64,000 nucleotides of DNA, taken from Bacteroides sp. Lineage in GTDB: Bacteria; Bacteroidota; Bacteroidia; Bacteroidales; Bacteroidaceae. The stretch lies in NCBI GenBank assembly GCA_021202275.1, contig JAJQDI010000023.1, forward strand, positions 62,001 through 126,000, written 5' to 3'. This document shows, piece after piece, positions 1 through 8,862 of the stretch. Below the pieces are notes generated by a model. That model ran no database searches. It was not told where the DNA came from and saw only the letters and a program-made list of their open reading frames with translations. Both the position numbers and the translations under genes were made by a program. Position 1 is the first letter of the stretch. The number at the start of each line of letters is the position of its first letter.

Positions 1-298
1 ACAGGAGTAAGGAAGTTTTGTTCACGAAAAAAGTTGTATATTATGACCATTGAAATAGTCTGGTGTTTTAACTGCTTTTATAGGGTTCCGGAGCAATCTG
101 GAACGGGTAGAACAGGTAAAATGAAGAGTGGATGGAACAGGGTTTTTATGAGATAGGTATGTCTGATCGGGAATGAAGAATAGGTCCGTTACTTATAAAA
201 ATCAAATTTCTATAAAAAACAGCAAGCGAGCAGAGAATAAAAAAACGGATCTGTTCTGGATGGAATGGGAAATAAGGGTGAACCGTAGATCGGAGAGA
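1..298. other. Intergenic region, no gene seen
   Basis: No convincing reading frame, RNA gene or hairpin is visible. It lies just past the 3' end of the asparaginase gene, and any gene to its left is outside the window. Confidence 0.5.
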
Positions 299-1342
299 TT
301 AGGAATTCTTAGTGATCTCTCCGGCCAGGTCTGAGTTCATTTTGCGGCGGATCTCTGCTTGTGAGAGCCCATGTCCGAGCAGGAACATCAGTTTGGTAAC
401 GGCGCATTCGGGTGTGCTGTCGTATCCGCTGATCACACCTGCCTGCAACAGTTGTATTCCCGTTTCGTACCGCTCCATTTCTACCGCGCCCGAAGAGCAC
501 TGGGTGATGTTGACAATGATGATCCCACGTTCGGTGGCCTCTTTCAGTTCCCGCAGCAGCCACTCTTTACGGGGGGCGTTGCCCGAACCATAGGTCTTCA
601 GTACCACCGCTTTCAGTCCCGGTACCTGGAGCAGAGAATGTATGATCTCCTCTCTGATACCTGGGAACAGGGTTAGGATCACTACATTGTGATCAAACAG
701 ATAGTGAGGCTTCATGGGCTTGTCCGGATCGGGGCGGCGGATCAGGTGCGGCTCGTATTTGATATGTATCCCAGCTTCGGCCAGGGGAGGAAAATTGAAT
801 GAACGGAAGGCATTGAAGTTTTCCGCGTTGATCTTTGTCGTACGGTTGCCACGCATCAGGTGGTTTTCAAAGAAGATACAGACTTCCGGTACCATGGGAG
901 CTCCTTCCGCATTTTTGGCAGCGGCGATCTCAATGGCAGTGATCAGATTTTCCTTGCCATCGGTACGAAGCATACCTATAGGTAGCTGTGATCCGGTGAG
1001 GATCACAGGCTTACCCAGATTTTCAAGCATGAAACTCAGTGCTGAAGCTGTGTAGGACATGGTATCCGTTCCGTGCAGGATCACAAACCCATCGAAATGT
1101 TCGTAATTGTAATTGATAATACGTACCAGTTTGGCCCAGAAAGCCGGCTCCATATCAGAAGAGTCGATGGGAGGGTCGAACTGGTATGAGGAAATGCGAT
1201 AATTGAATTTTTTGAGTTCGGGAACATGCTCCATCAACTGATCGAAATTGAAATTCTCCAACGCGCCGGTCTCAGGGTTTTCTATCATTCCGATAGTTCC
1301 TCCGGTATAAATTAACAAAACTGAAGGGTTCCTTGCTAACAT
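299..1342 (-). CDS. ansA: L-asparaginase, type I
   Basis: Hydrolyses L-asparagine to aspartate and ammonia, probably in the cytoplasm because no signal peptide is seen. The 347-residue product has both asparaginase threonine motifs: TGGTIG near residue 14, and HGTDTM near residue 90. These hold the nucleophile Thr and the second Thr-Asp pair. Length fits cytoplasmic type I enzymes. The start MLARNP is preceded by a possible TATCTTTG -7 element. The gene is monocistronic and separated from trpA by about 350 bp that carry ACGATTTA repeats. Type I versus type II is judged from the missing leader and the type I-like C-terminal domain. Confidence 0.93.
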   Translation of the reverse strand: MLARNPSVLLIYTGGTIGMIENPETGALENFNFDQLMEHVPELKKFNYRISSYQFDPPIDSSDMEPAFWAKLVRIINYNYEHFDGFVILHGTDTMSYTASALSFMLENLGKPVILTGSQLPIGMLRTDGKENLITAIEIAAAKNAEGAPMVPEVCIFFENHLMRGNRTTKINAENFNAFRSFNFPPLAEAGIHIKYEPHLIRRPDPDKPMKPHYLFDHNVVILTLFPGIREEIIHSLLQVPGLKAVVLKTYGSGNAPRKEWLLRELKEATERGIIIVNITQCSSGAVEMERYETGIQLLQAGVISGYDSTPECAVTKLMFLLGHGLSQAEIRRKMNSDLAGEITKNS

Positions 1343-1370
1343 AAAACTCTATTTTTCGTTATTTTCCTGA

Positions 1371-1378
1371 CAAAGATA
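1371..1378 (-). promoter_or_regulatory. Possible -7 element for the asparaginase gene
   Basis: TATCTTTG on the minus strand matches the Bacteroidota -7 consensus TAnnTTTG and lies about 30 bp upstream of the asparaginase start. No TTTG is seen at the expected -33 position, which is occupied by the dispersed repeat, so the call is weak. Confidence 0.4.
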
Positions 1379-1379
1379 A

Positions 1380-1690
1380 AGAAATTTACGATTTACTGAT
1401 TTACGATTTACGATTTACGATTTAAATTACAATTTATATATACTATGCTTTGTTTCTATAGGTTTTTCCGTATGAATGCACATTCAACACCATGGCTGGC
1501 AAGAAGATTACGTCCGTCGGATGAATATACAAGGAAAGCTGTAAAAAGCAAGATCCTGCAATAAGGTATGTAACTCCGGTCATAAATCGTCAATCTTCCT
1601 TTAGGTTAAGAATCGAATCATGGTCATGACCGCAAGGAATAAATCGTAGAACTCTTGCGTTTTCAATCGTAAATCTGTAAATCGTAAATC
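1380..1690. repeat. Intergenic cluster of ACGATTTA dispersed repeats
   Basis: The left part (about 1383-1425) carries tandem copies of TTTACGA in plus orientation. The right part (about 1640-1690) carries the same motif inverted, so the two ends could pair. A 65-bp block at 1583-1647, read on the minus strand, matches a 65-bp block at 7124-7188 at roughly three quarters of positions, and both are bounded by ACGATTTA. No coding frame is seen in this gap between trpA and the asparaginase gene. Confidence 0.7.
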
Positions 1691-2459
1691 ATTTCAGGTC
1701 TTGTTTCAGACGCAGGATCGCTTTTTCCGGATCTTTTTCTTCTTCCAGCAGGGTAACGAAACGGCTGCCGATGATGGCTCCCGAGGCGTGGTCGCAAGCT
1801 GCCCGGAAAGTCGCCTGGTTACTGATGCCGAAGCCTACCATGCGTGGATTGCGCAGTTGAAGAGATTCGATCCGGCGGAAGTAAGCCAGCTTCCCGGCAT
1901 CGAAATCCGTCTGTGCGCCGGTAGTAGCAGCGGAAGATACCATATAGATAAATCCGTCTGTATTGTTGTCTATCTCCCGTACACGTTCTTCACTGGTTTC
2001 GGGGGTGATAAGCATGATCATGCGCAGGTCATATCTCTCGGCAATGGCACGGTATTCGTTGCGATAGTCGCGGTAGGGCAGATCGGGGATGATCATGCCA
2101 TCTATGCCACAAGCAACACATTCCCGGCAAAAATTCTCAAAACCGAATTTCATAATGGGATTGAGATATCCCATCAGGATAAGTGGTATAGAAACCTCCT
2201 TGCGTATGTCACGAAGCTGATCGAAAAGGATCTTGAGTGACATACCGTTGCGCAGGGCGGTAGTGGCCGCATTCTGGATCACAATGCCGTCTGCCATCGG
2301 ATCACTGAAAGGGATGCCGATCTCAATCATGGCTACTCCGTGCTGTTCCAGGGTACGTATCACTTCGGCGGCACCTTCCAGGGTAGGATGTCCGGCACAG
2401 AAGTAAATAGAGAGCAGGTCTTTTTTATTTGTATCGAATAACTGATTAATTCTGTTCAT
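1689..2459 (-). CDS. trpA: Tryptophan synthase alpha subunit
   Basis: Cleaves indole-3-glycerol phosphate to indole and glyceraldehyde-3-phosphate, and channels indole to TrpB. The 256-residue TIM barrel carries the signature MIEIGIPFSDPMADG near residues 45-60, which includes the catalytic Glu and Asp. GFGISNQ near the C-terminus is the phosphate-binding segment. It is the last gene of the trpBEGDCFA operon, about 60 bp after trpF. It is complete and of normal family length. Confidence 0.97.
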   Translation of the reverse strand: MNRINQLFDTNKKDLLSIYFCAGHPTLEGAAEVIRTLEQHGVAMIEIGIPFSDPMADGIVIQNAATTALRNGMSLKILFDQLRDIRKEVSIPLILMGYLNPIMKFGFENFCRECVACGIDGMIIPDLPYRDYRNEYRAIAERYDLRMIMLITPETSEERVREIDNNTDGFIYMVSSAATTGAQTDFDAGKLAYFRRIESLQLRNPRMVGFGISNQATFRAACDHASGAIIGSRFVTLLEEEKDPEKAILRLKQDLK

Positions 2460-2517
2460 GGGTTTGTCTGATAAATATGTTAACTAACGAAAGAAATGAT
2501 TCCGGAAAAAGAAATGA

Positions 2518-3135
2518 TTATTTCAGTTCCCGCAGAAAATGGCGGATATGTTCTATGTTTTTCCGTGCCGGAGCCGTTTCAAAGCAACTGTTTATGTCGA
2601 AACCGGCAAGTCGCGGATGTTGCAATACGTTGAGGGCTTTGCCACTCTGAGGGGTAATGCCACCGCTGAGCAGAAAAGGAGTATCCTCTTTGTAGCTGTA
2701 GAGCAAGCTCCATTCAAACTGTTTTCCCGACCCTCCATAGCCCTGAGTCTTTGTATCAAAGAGATAATAATCACAGATTCCTGTATATTCTTTAACGGCG
2801 TGCAGGTCTTTGTGAGTTTCCACAGAGAATGCCTTGATGAGGCGTAGTCCTGTTTGTCTCAGGCTGCGGCAATAGCCGGGAGATTCGTTTCCATGCAGCT
2901 GCACATAATCCAGTCCGAAACGATCTGCTATCATCTGTACCTCTTCCTTGGATTCATTTACAAATACACCGACTTTTTGGGCTCTTTCGGGTAGATAGCC
3001 AGGCAATTCATATACATAGCGTGGCGATCGTGGATAAAAGATGAAGCCGATCATGTCAACTCCCAATTCTTCTACCTGGCGGATATTTTCCGCTTCACTC
3101 ATTCCACAGACTTTGATCAATTTTCCGTTTATCAT
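2518..3135 (-). CDS. trpF: Phosphoribosylanthranilate isomerase
   Basis: Catalyses the Amadori rearrangement of N-(5-phosphoribosyl)anthranilate to CdRP, the third step from chorismate to tryptophan. The 205-residue single-domain TIM barrel has KVCGM near the N-terminus (catalytic Cys) and LFDTKT near residue 125 (catalytic Asp). It sits 24 bp after trpC and is a separate gene, not a TrpC-TrpF fusion as in enterobacteria. Confidence 0.96.
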   Translation of the reverse strand: MINGKLIKVCGMSEAENIRQVEELGVDMIGFIFYPRSPRYVYELPGYLPERAQKVGVFVNESKEEVQMIADRFGLDYVQLHGNESPGYCRSLRQTGLRLIKAFSVETHKDLHAVKEYTGICDYYLFDTKTQGYGGSGKQFEWSLLYSYKEDTPFLLSGGITPQSGKALNVLQHPRLAGFDINSCFETAPARKNIEHIRHFLRELK

Positions 3136-3159
3136 GATACATCCTCCGTTGGTTTGAAA

Positions 3160-3954
3160 TTATTCGGGTGCAACGATCTGTTGTATAAATCCGCTGAGAC
3201 TCGCTCCCGGATCGGTTGTTTTCATAAAATTCTCTCCGATCAGGAAACCACGGAATCCTGCTTTTCTCAGGTCACGTACGGTTTGCGGATCAGAGATCCC
3301 ACTTTCGGATACCAGCAACATCTCTTTGGGAAGTTGCTCCGCCAGCCGGAACGAATTCTCCACACTGGTATGGAAAGTTCCCAGGTTGCGGTTGTTGATC
3401 CCTATCATATCTATTTCCGGAGAGATATACTCCAATTCGTTTTCGTGATGCAGTTCCAAGAGTACTTCCAGCCCCAGTTCGCAGGCTTTACCTGCCAACT
3501 CCCGGCATTGCCCCAGTTCCAGGGCCGCGGCGATCAGCAGTACGGCATCTGCTCCGATCACCCGTGCCTGATACAATTGATAGTCATCTACAATAAACTC
3601 TTTCCGCAGGATCGGCAGATTCACCAGAGGACGGGCAACACGTATATCTTTCAGCGTACCACCGAAATACACCTCGTCCGTGAGAATGGAGAGTGCCGAA
3701 GCTCCCGCCTGTTCATACGCCACAGTGATCTCTTCGGGCTTTGCCTCCTTTTGTATCCATCCTTTGGAGGGAGAGCGTCGTTTGAATTCGGCAATGATAC
3801 CGGAGGGCGATTCAGCCAGAGAAGTCCGCATAGACCGGAAAGAGCGGGGTTCGGTAGCTGCTTCGCGCAACTGCTCCGGGGAGATGGAACGTTTCTGTAC
3901 ATCCAGTTCAAATCGTTTGTTGGCAACGATCTCTGCCAGTATATCTTTTTTCAT
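3160..3954 (-). CDS. trpC: Indole-3-glycerol phosphate synthase
   Basis: Converts CdRP to indole-3-glycerol phosphate with loss of CO2. The 264-residue protein has the family motif IIAEFKRRSPSKG near residues 53-65, holding the catalytic Lys, and LVSESGI near the C-terminus for phosphate binding. It follows trpD by about 90 bp and precedes trpF by 24 bp in the same transcription unit. It is a stand-alone enzyme of normal length. Confidence 0.97.
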   Translation of the reverse strand: MKKDILAEIVANKRFELDVQKRSISPEQLREAATEPRSFRSMRTSLAESPSGIIAEFKRRSPSKGWIQKEAKPEEITVAYEQAGASALSILTDEVYFGGTLKDIRVARPLVNLPILRKEFIVDDYQLYQARVIGADAVLLIAAALELGQCRELAGKACELGLEVLLELHHENELEYISPEIDMIGINNRNLGTFHTSVENSFRLAEQLPKEMLLVSESGISDPQTVRDLRKAGFRGFLIGENFMKTTDPGASLSGFIQQIVAPE

Positions 3955-4041
3955 ACGTCATTATTTTATTTTTTACACAGAGGTCCTATGCAATTTACAT
4001 GCTTCAGGGGAAACCGTCTGAAATACTCGTCTCATATCCGG

Positions 4042-5037
4042 TCAGCTATTGATCTCAATGAAAGTTTTCAGTACCTGATACGCTCTGCCGCTTTCCAGAG
4101 ACTCTTTAGCCAGTGCGATACAGTCTTCAACAGACTTTTCCGGACAGATCACCTGGATAGCAAAGGCCGCGTTGGCTACTACCGCGTTGGTCTGCGCTTC
4201 TGTTGCTTTGTTTTCGAGTACCTGATCGAATATGCGGGCAGCTTCTTCTACCGTATCTCCGCCGGATAATTCATTTTCCCGGCAGCGACGGAAACCCAGT
4301 GATTCCGGAGTATATATTTTCTCTGTGCCACAGATAGCCACCTTGAAGTCGTCGGTCAGAGAGATCTCGTCGTATCCGTCCAGACTATGTACAACAGCAA
4401 ACCGGGTGTTGCTCTCCTGATAAGTATAGTTGTACAGACGCAGTAGAGGGAGGTTGTACACCCCCAAGAGTTGATAAGCAGGCATCGCCGGATTCACCAA
4501 TGGGCCCAGCATATTGAAGAAGGTACGCACAGCCAGGGATTTGCGTACGGGTGCCACCGCTTTCATGGCAGGACTGAAGAAAGGGGCATGCAGATAGGCC
4601 ATGTTGCAGGCTTCCATACTCCGGCGCAGGACATCTGCGTCGTTGGTAAACTTCACACCGTGCTGTTCCATCACATTACTGGCACCGCTCACTGAGGTGG
4701 CTCCGTAATTGCCATGTTTCACTACCGGAAAGCCGGCACCGGCCACGGTGAAACACGCGGCGGTAGAGATATTGAACGTATTCTTTCCGTCTCCTCCCGT
4801 ACCTACAATGTCGATCGGCTGGTACTGCTCCAGGTCTACCGGAACACGCATTTCCAGCAACGCGTCGCGGAAGCCACTGAGTTCTTCCACAGAGATGTTA
4901 CGCATCAGGAATACGGTGATCAGTGAAGCCACCTGCATATCGTTGTACTTGCCCTGAGCGATGTTTTGCAGGATCTCCCGGGCCTCTTCCCGGCCCAGGT
5001 ATTGGTGCTCAAATAATTTGTATAATATCTGTTTCAT
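4042..5037 (-). CDS. trpD: Anthranilate phosphoribosyltransferase
   Basis: Transfers the phosphoribosyl group of PRPP to anthranilate. The 331-residue protein shows the glycine-rich PRPP loop DIVGTGGDGKNTFNIST near residue 78 and the KHGN-SGASNV segment that follows, both typical of TrpD. It starts 13 bp after the trpG stop, consistent with translational coupling. There is no fusion to the glutamine amidotransferase. Confidence 0.97.
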   Translation of the reverse strand: MKQILYKLFEHQYLGREEAREILQNIAQGKYNDMQVASLITVFLMRNISVEELSGFRDALLEMRVPVDLEQYQPIDIVGTGGDGKNTFNISTAACFTVAGAGFPVVKHGNYGATSVSGASNVMEQHGVKFTNDADVLRRSMEACNMAYLHAPFFSPAMKAVAPVRKSLAVRTFFNMLGPLVNPAMPAYQLLGVYNLPLLRLYNYTYQESNTRFAVVHSLDGYDEISLTDDFKVAICGTEKIYTPESLGFRRCRENELSGGDTVEEAARIFDQVLENKATEAQTNAVVANAAFAIQVICPEKSVEDCIALAKESLESGRAYQVLKTFIEINS

Positions 5038-5050
5038 ATCTGTTTCTTTT

Positions 5051-5614
5051 TTAACGGGATAAGAAGTTCTCCAGAATGTTTTTTCCCAGTGGGGTCAGTA
5101 CCGATTCCGGATGGAATTGAATACCATGCACATCATAGGTCTTGTGGCGGATGGCCATGATCTGCCCTTCCGCGCTTTCCGCGGTGATCTCCAGTTCCTG
5201 GGGGAAGTTGTCGCGACCGATCACCCAGGAGTGATACCGGCCTACATGTATGTCACTGTTCAGCCCTTCAAACAGAGTATCGGGACGGATGATCCGGATC
5301 TGCGATTGTATACCGTGATATACATCTGTCAGGTTGGTCAGGCCCGCACCGAATGCTTCACCGATGGCCTGATGTCCCAGGCAGACCCCCAACATACTTT
5401 TGCTGGGAGCATACCGGCGTATCACAGGCAACAACAGCCCGGCTTCCTGCGGAATGCCAGGTCCCGGAGAGAGGATGATCTTGTCGAAACGATCTACCTC
5501 TTCCAGAGCGATCCTGTCGTTACGGTGCACCTCTATGTCGTTGTATCCTAACTCCTTTACCAGGTGGTAAAGATTGTAGGTAAATGAATCGTAGTTATCT
5601 AAAATAAGTATCAT
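5051..5614 (-). CDS. trpG: Anthranilate synthase, glutamine amidotransferase subunit
   Basis: Supplies ammonia from glutamine to TrpE. The 187-residue class I amidotransferase carries SPGPG (oxyanion strand), GVCLGHQ near residue 78 (nucleophilic Cys) and GIQFHPES near residue 170 (His and Glu of the triad). The gene lies between trpE (27 bp upstream) and trpD (13 bp downstream). It may also serve p-aminobenzoate synthesis, as related subunits do in other bacteria, but no pab gene is seen here. Confidence 0.96.
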   Translation of the reverse strand: MILILDNYDSFTYNLYHLVKELGYNDIEVHRNDRIALEEVDRFDKIILSPGPGIPQEAGLLLPVIRRYAPSKSMLGVCLGHQAIGEAFGAGLTNLTDVYHGIQSQIRIIRPDTLFEGLNSDIHVGRYHSWVIGRDNFPQELEITAESAEGQIMAIRHKTYDVHGIQFHPESVLTPLGKNILENFLSR

Positions 5615-5641
5615 ATACGTTGTTTCAAACTTGTATCTGGA

Positions 5642-7048
5642 TTAGTTTTTCAGTGTTGCGGCCAGGTCTATCGCTTTTTTCAGTGCCCCCAGCTTGTTAT
5701 TCACCTCCTGCAATTCGCCTTCTTCGTTGCTGCGGGCCACGATCCCTCCTCCGGCCTGGAACCACAATTCATTGTTACGGCTCACAAAAGTGCGGATGGT
5801 AATGGCCTGATTGAGTTCCCCGTTGAGCCCGATGAAACCGATACAGCCTCCGTAAGCTCCCCGGTTGTGCGGTTCGATCTCGCTGATGAGCTGCATCGCG
5901 CGTACTTTCGGCGCTCCGCTCAGGGTACCTGCCGGGAAGGTATCGATAAAGGTTTTTATCGGTCTGGCGTCTTCGTTGAGAATGCCACTGACACGGCTCA
6001 CCAGGTGGATCACATGGCTGTAGTATTGCGGTTCTTTGTAGAAAACCACCTTCACATCGTGGCAGTTGCGGCTCAGATCGTTCCGGGCCAGATCCACTAG
6101 CATCACGTGCTCCGCGTTCTCCTTCGGATCGGCCAGTAAGGCTTCTGTCAGCTCTTTGTCTTTCAGGGCATCTCCTGTACGGCGGGTAGTACCTGCGATG
6201 GGGTCGATATAGGCTTGATTGCCTTCGATCTTACAGTGTGTTTCGGGAGAAGATCCGAAGATCCGGTATCCACCGAAATCGAAATAGAACAGGTAGGGAG
6301 ACGGATTGATGCTACGCAGTGCGCGGTATACTTTGAAGTCGTCTCCGCTGTAGGGCTGGATAAACCGTCGGGAAAGTACGATCTGGAAAACATCTCCCCG
6401 CAGGCAGTGAGCGATCCCTTTCCGGACGTTCGCTTTGTGCTCTTCGTCTGTCAGTGTGCTGGTCACCGGTCCTGTTGCCGAGAAATTATAAGAAGCATAG
6501 TTGCGGTTTTCGAGAGCAGCTTCCAGCTGGTGCATGGTGCTTTCTTCTCCTTCCGCTGCCATTTCTACCAGCGTGAGCTCATTGGTGAAGTGGTTGAAAA
6601 CAATCACATACTTATATAGTATATAAAGTACATCCGGAGCGTCGTTCATTTCGTCGTGACTCTCTTTCACGGGAATGTTCTCAAAGTATTTCACCGCGTT
6701 GAATGTGGTATAGCCATACAGCCCGCATACATTCTTATTCTCTCCTTCTACGCGGAAAGAACCGATGAATTCATTGATCGCGGATTCTACCGTGTAGCTT
6801 TCCGAGAGCGGTGTTTCCTTCCGGCTGTTGTCCGGAAAAGTCGCAGTAGCTATGCCCCGGTTGATGCCGATACTTGCCAACGGGCATAACGCTATGAAAG
6901 ATAGCGAGTTCTCATTGGCCTGATAGTCCGAACTCTCCATCAGTGCCGATTGCGGATATATATCACGCACTTTCAGATAGATACTCACCGGAGTGTGCAT
7001 ATCACCCAGTACTTTCTTGCTGTGGGTCTGATAGTTGTAAGTTTTCAT
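5642..7048 (-). CDS. trpE: Anthranilate synthase component I
   Basis: Makes anthranilate from chorismate and the ammonia from TrpG, the committed step of the pathway. The 468-residue protein has the chorismate-binding C-terminal domain with DPIAGTTRRTGD, LVDLARNDLSR, GTLSGAPK and the closing GGGIVARS. The N-terminal ALMESSD (residues 36-42) resembles the LLES motif that binds feedback tryptophan in TrpE, so allosteric control is likely. It follows trpB after an unusual gap of about 350 bp full of dispersed repeats. Confidence 0.96.
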   Translation of the reverse strand: MKTYNYQTHSKKVLGDMHTPVSIYLKVRDIYPQSALMESSDYQANENSLSFIALCPLASIGINRGIATATFPDNSRKETPLSESYTVESAINEFIGSFRVEGENKNVCGLYGYTTFNAVKYFENIPVKESHDEMNDAPDVLYILYKYVIVFNHFTNELTLVEMAAEGEESTMHQLEAALENRNYASYNFSATGPVTSTLTDEEHKANVRKGIAHCLRGDVFQIVLSRRFIQPYSGDDFKVYRALRSINPSPYLFYFDFGGYRIFGSSPETHCKIEGNQAYIDPIAGTTRRTGDALKDKELTEALLADPKENAEHVMLVDLARNDLSRNCHDVKVVFYKEPQYYSHVIHLVSRVSGILNEDARPIKTFIDTFPAGTLSGAPKVRAMQLISEIEPHNRGAYGGCIGFIGLNGELNQAITIRTFVSRNNELWFQAGGGIVARSNEEGELQEVNNKLGALKKAIDLAATLKN

Positions 7049-7402
7049 ATAAACAAATATATTTACGATTTACGATTTGACGATTTACGATTTACGATTG
7101 AAGGTACAAAGCATGGATGATTTACGATTTACTTCCTTCGGTCAGGACCATGATCCGGTGTTTAACCTTAAGGACCATTGACGATTTACTGCTTAACATT
7201 AAAGTTACAAATGATTGATGATTTACGATTTACTCTCTTCGATCCTGACAGTTATTCGATCCTTACCCTCAAGGGATACTCACGATTGAAACGTCATTAC
7301 ATCTTCTATTACATTTACTAACGTTCGATCCCTGTTTTGTAATTTCAATCGTAAATCGTAATTGACTTCGTCGACCGTTGGTTCAGTAAATCGTAAATCT
7401 CT
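7049..7402. repeat. trpB-trpE gap filled with ACGATTTA repeats
   Basis: This 354-bp gap contains no reading frame. TTTACGA motifs in plus orientation occur at about 7062-7110, and inverted copies at 7346-7400. Within it lie a 65-bp block (7124-7188) related to the inverted block at 1583-1647, and a degenerate third copy at 7225-7287. Segment 7365-7385 shares ACTGAACC-N3-GGTCGACGAAGTC with the hairpin element at 12.76 kb. Inverted ends could fold the gap into a large secondary structure in the trp transcript. Confidence 0.75.
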
Positions 7403-8599
7403 TCATTTTTCCCTTCTGTTTTTCAGTTTACTCAGGTAAGTATCAATGTCTTTGTCGCCGCGTCCTGACACAGTCAGTACCACTACATCTTCAGGTTGGA
7501 ACTTTACCTTTTTCAAAACACCCAGTGCGTGCGCCGATTCCAGGGCAGGGATGATGCCTTCCAGCTGAGTGAGTTCGAAAGCGGCGTCGATGGCTTCGTC
7601 ATCGTCCACACTCAGTACGGTAGCCCGTTTCTGCGCGGCTAAGTTGGCATGGATGGGGCCGATGCCCGGGTAGTCCAGTCCGGCAGAGATGGAATAAGGC
7701 TCTTCTATCTGGCCATCCTCATCCTGCATCACGAAGGTGCGTGATCCGTGGATAATACCTGTTTTTCCCAGTTGGATGGTAGCAGCCGTGAGCCCGGTAT
7801 CTATTCCTTTTCCTCCCGCTTCGGCCAGGACCAGTTTCACCCTTTCGTCATCAATATAGTGGTAGATGGTACCGGCGGCATTGCTTCCGCCTCCCACACA
7901 GGCGATCAGGTAATCGGGATAGTCTCTTCCCTCTTTCTCCTGAAGCTGTTTGCGGATCTCTTCACTGATCACCGATTGCAGGCGGGCCACCATATCCGGA
8001 TAGGGGTGAGGTCCCACGGTAGAACCGATCACATAATACGTATCGGCAGGATGGCAGCACCAGTCGCGGATGGCTTCGTTGGTGGCATCTTTCAGTGTCA
8101 TATTGCCTGAAGTCACAGGCATTACAGTGGCTCCCAGCATCTTCATCTTTTCTACATTTACATGCTGGCGCTCTACATCCGTCTTACCCATATATACCAC
8201 ACACTCCAGGTCCATCAACGCGCATACGGTGGCAGTAGCTACTCCGTGCTGGCCGGCCCCGGTTTCGGCGATGATGCGTTTTTTGCCCATCCGCTTTGCC
8301 AGGAGGATCTGCCCGATCGTATTGTTGATCTTGTGTGCTCCGGTATGATTGAGATCTTCCCGTTTCAGATACAGTTTGCAGCCATACTGCCTGGAAAGAC
8401 GGTTGGAGAAGTAGAGAGGAGAAGGGCGACCCACATAGTCGCGGAGCAGTTGTTCAAACTCTTTTCTGAATTCCTCACTCTCCAATACTCCGAGATAAGT
8501 CTGCTGCAACTCTTCCACACATTTGTGAAGGATCTCGGGGACATAGGCACCTCCGAACTCTCCGTAATAGCCTTCCTGATCTACTAAAAAACTTTTCAT
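7403..8599 (-). CDS. trpB: Tryptophan synthase beta subunit
   Basis: PLP-dependent condensation of indole and serine to tryptophan. The 398-residue protein has [11 protein letters not shown] near residue 85, whose Lys binds PLP, then AETGAGQHG, and GGGSNA near residue 228 for the PLP phosphate. It is the first structural gene of the operon, directly behind the leader and attenuator at 8654-8793. TrpB-first order is usual in Bacteroidales. It is of the short TrpB1 type that pairs with TrpA. Confidence 0.97.
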   Translation of the reverse strand: MKSFLVDQEGYYGEFGGAYVPEILHKCVEELQQTYLGVLESEEFRKEFEQLLRDYVGRPSPLYFSNRLSRQYGCKLYLKREDLNHTGAHKINNTIGQILLAKRMGKKRIIAETGAGQHGVATATVCALMDLECVVYMGKTDVERQHVNVEKMKMLGATVMPVTSGNMTLKDATNEAIRDWCCHPADTYYVIGSTVGPHPYPDMVARLQSVISEEIRKQLQEKEGRDYPDYLIACVGGGSNAAGTIYHYIDDERVKLVLAEAGGKGIDTGLTAATIQLGKTGIIHGSRTFVMQDEDGQIEEPYSISAGLDYPGIGPIHANLAAQKRATVLSVDDDEAIDAAFELTQLEGIIPALESAHALGVLKKVKFQPEDVVVLTVSGRGDKDIDTYLSKLKNRREK

Positions 8600-8653
8600 T
8601 GTTCTGATTATTGTGTTACTGGGTTATTTATGGTTTATCTGATTGTCTGAAAC

Positions 8654-8689
8654 GAAAGAGCCCCGTCGCAGGTGCGACAGGGCTCTTTC
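8654..8689 (-). terminator. trp operon attenuator hairpin
   Basis: The RNA stem GAAAGAGCCC pairs perfectly with GGGCTCTTTC and is extended by GTCGC/GCGAC across an ACCT loop. Only a short U-rich tail follows. It lies between the Trp-rich leader peptide and trpB, where a leader-controlled terminator belongs. A leader segment at 8753-8758 (CCCGUC) is complementary to GACGGG in the 3' arm (8662-8667), which could form an alternative structure. Confidence 0.8.
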
Positions 8690-8733
8690 ATGTATTTTTA
8701 TATATCAGTTGTATATATACGAGCGCTGCTCCC

Positions 8734-8793
8734 TTACGATAAACGGAGTTCTGACGGGCGCCACCACCAATATGTATTAACTACTGATCTCAT
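8734..8793 (-). CDS. trpL: trp operon leader peptide with three consecutive Trp codons
   Basis: A 20-codon frame starting with ATG and ending in TAA encodes MRSVVNTYWWWRPSELRLS. Codons 9-11 are TGG-TGG-TGG. It starts about 30 nt after the predicted transcription start and is followed 44 nt later by the attenuator hairpin and then trpB. By analogy with enterobacterial trpL, low charged tRNA-Trp would stall the ribosome at these codons and prevent terminator folding. No Shine-Dalgarno is seen, which is normal in this phylum. The peptide itself is probably not functional. Confidence 0.85.
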   Translation of the reverse strand: MRSVVNTYWWWRPSELRLS

Positions 8794-8830
8794 TTTCTCT
8801 ATAGATTGTGAATTTGTTATTCAACGGGGA

Positions 8831-8862
8831 CAAATGTAAACACTTTGTTTGAAATGACCAAA
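8831..8862 (-). promoter_or_regulatory. trp operon promoter
   Basis: On the minus strand a TTTG (8859-8862) is followed after exactly 20 nt by TACATTTG (8831-8838). This matches the Bacteroidota sigma-ABfr consensus TTTG-N19-21-TAnnTTTG. Transcription would begin near 8824, about 30 nt before the leader peptide start. Confidence 0.8.

Noticed and set aside
3154..4269. Long plus-strand frame of 371 codons opposite trpC and trpD
   Set aside because: It lies on the opposite strand of two certain genes, has Cys/Phe-rich random composition and no domain.
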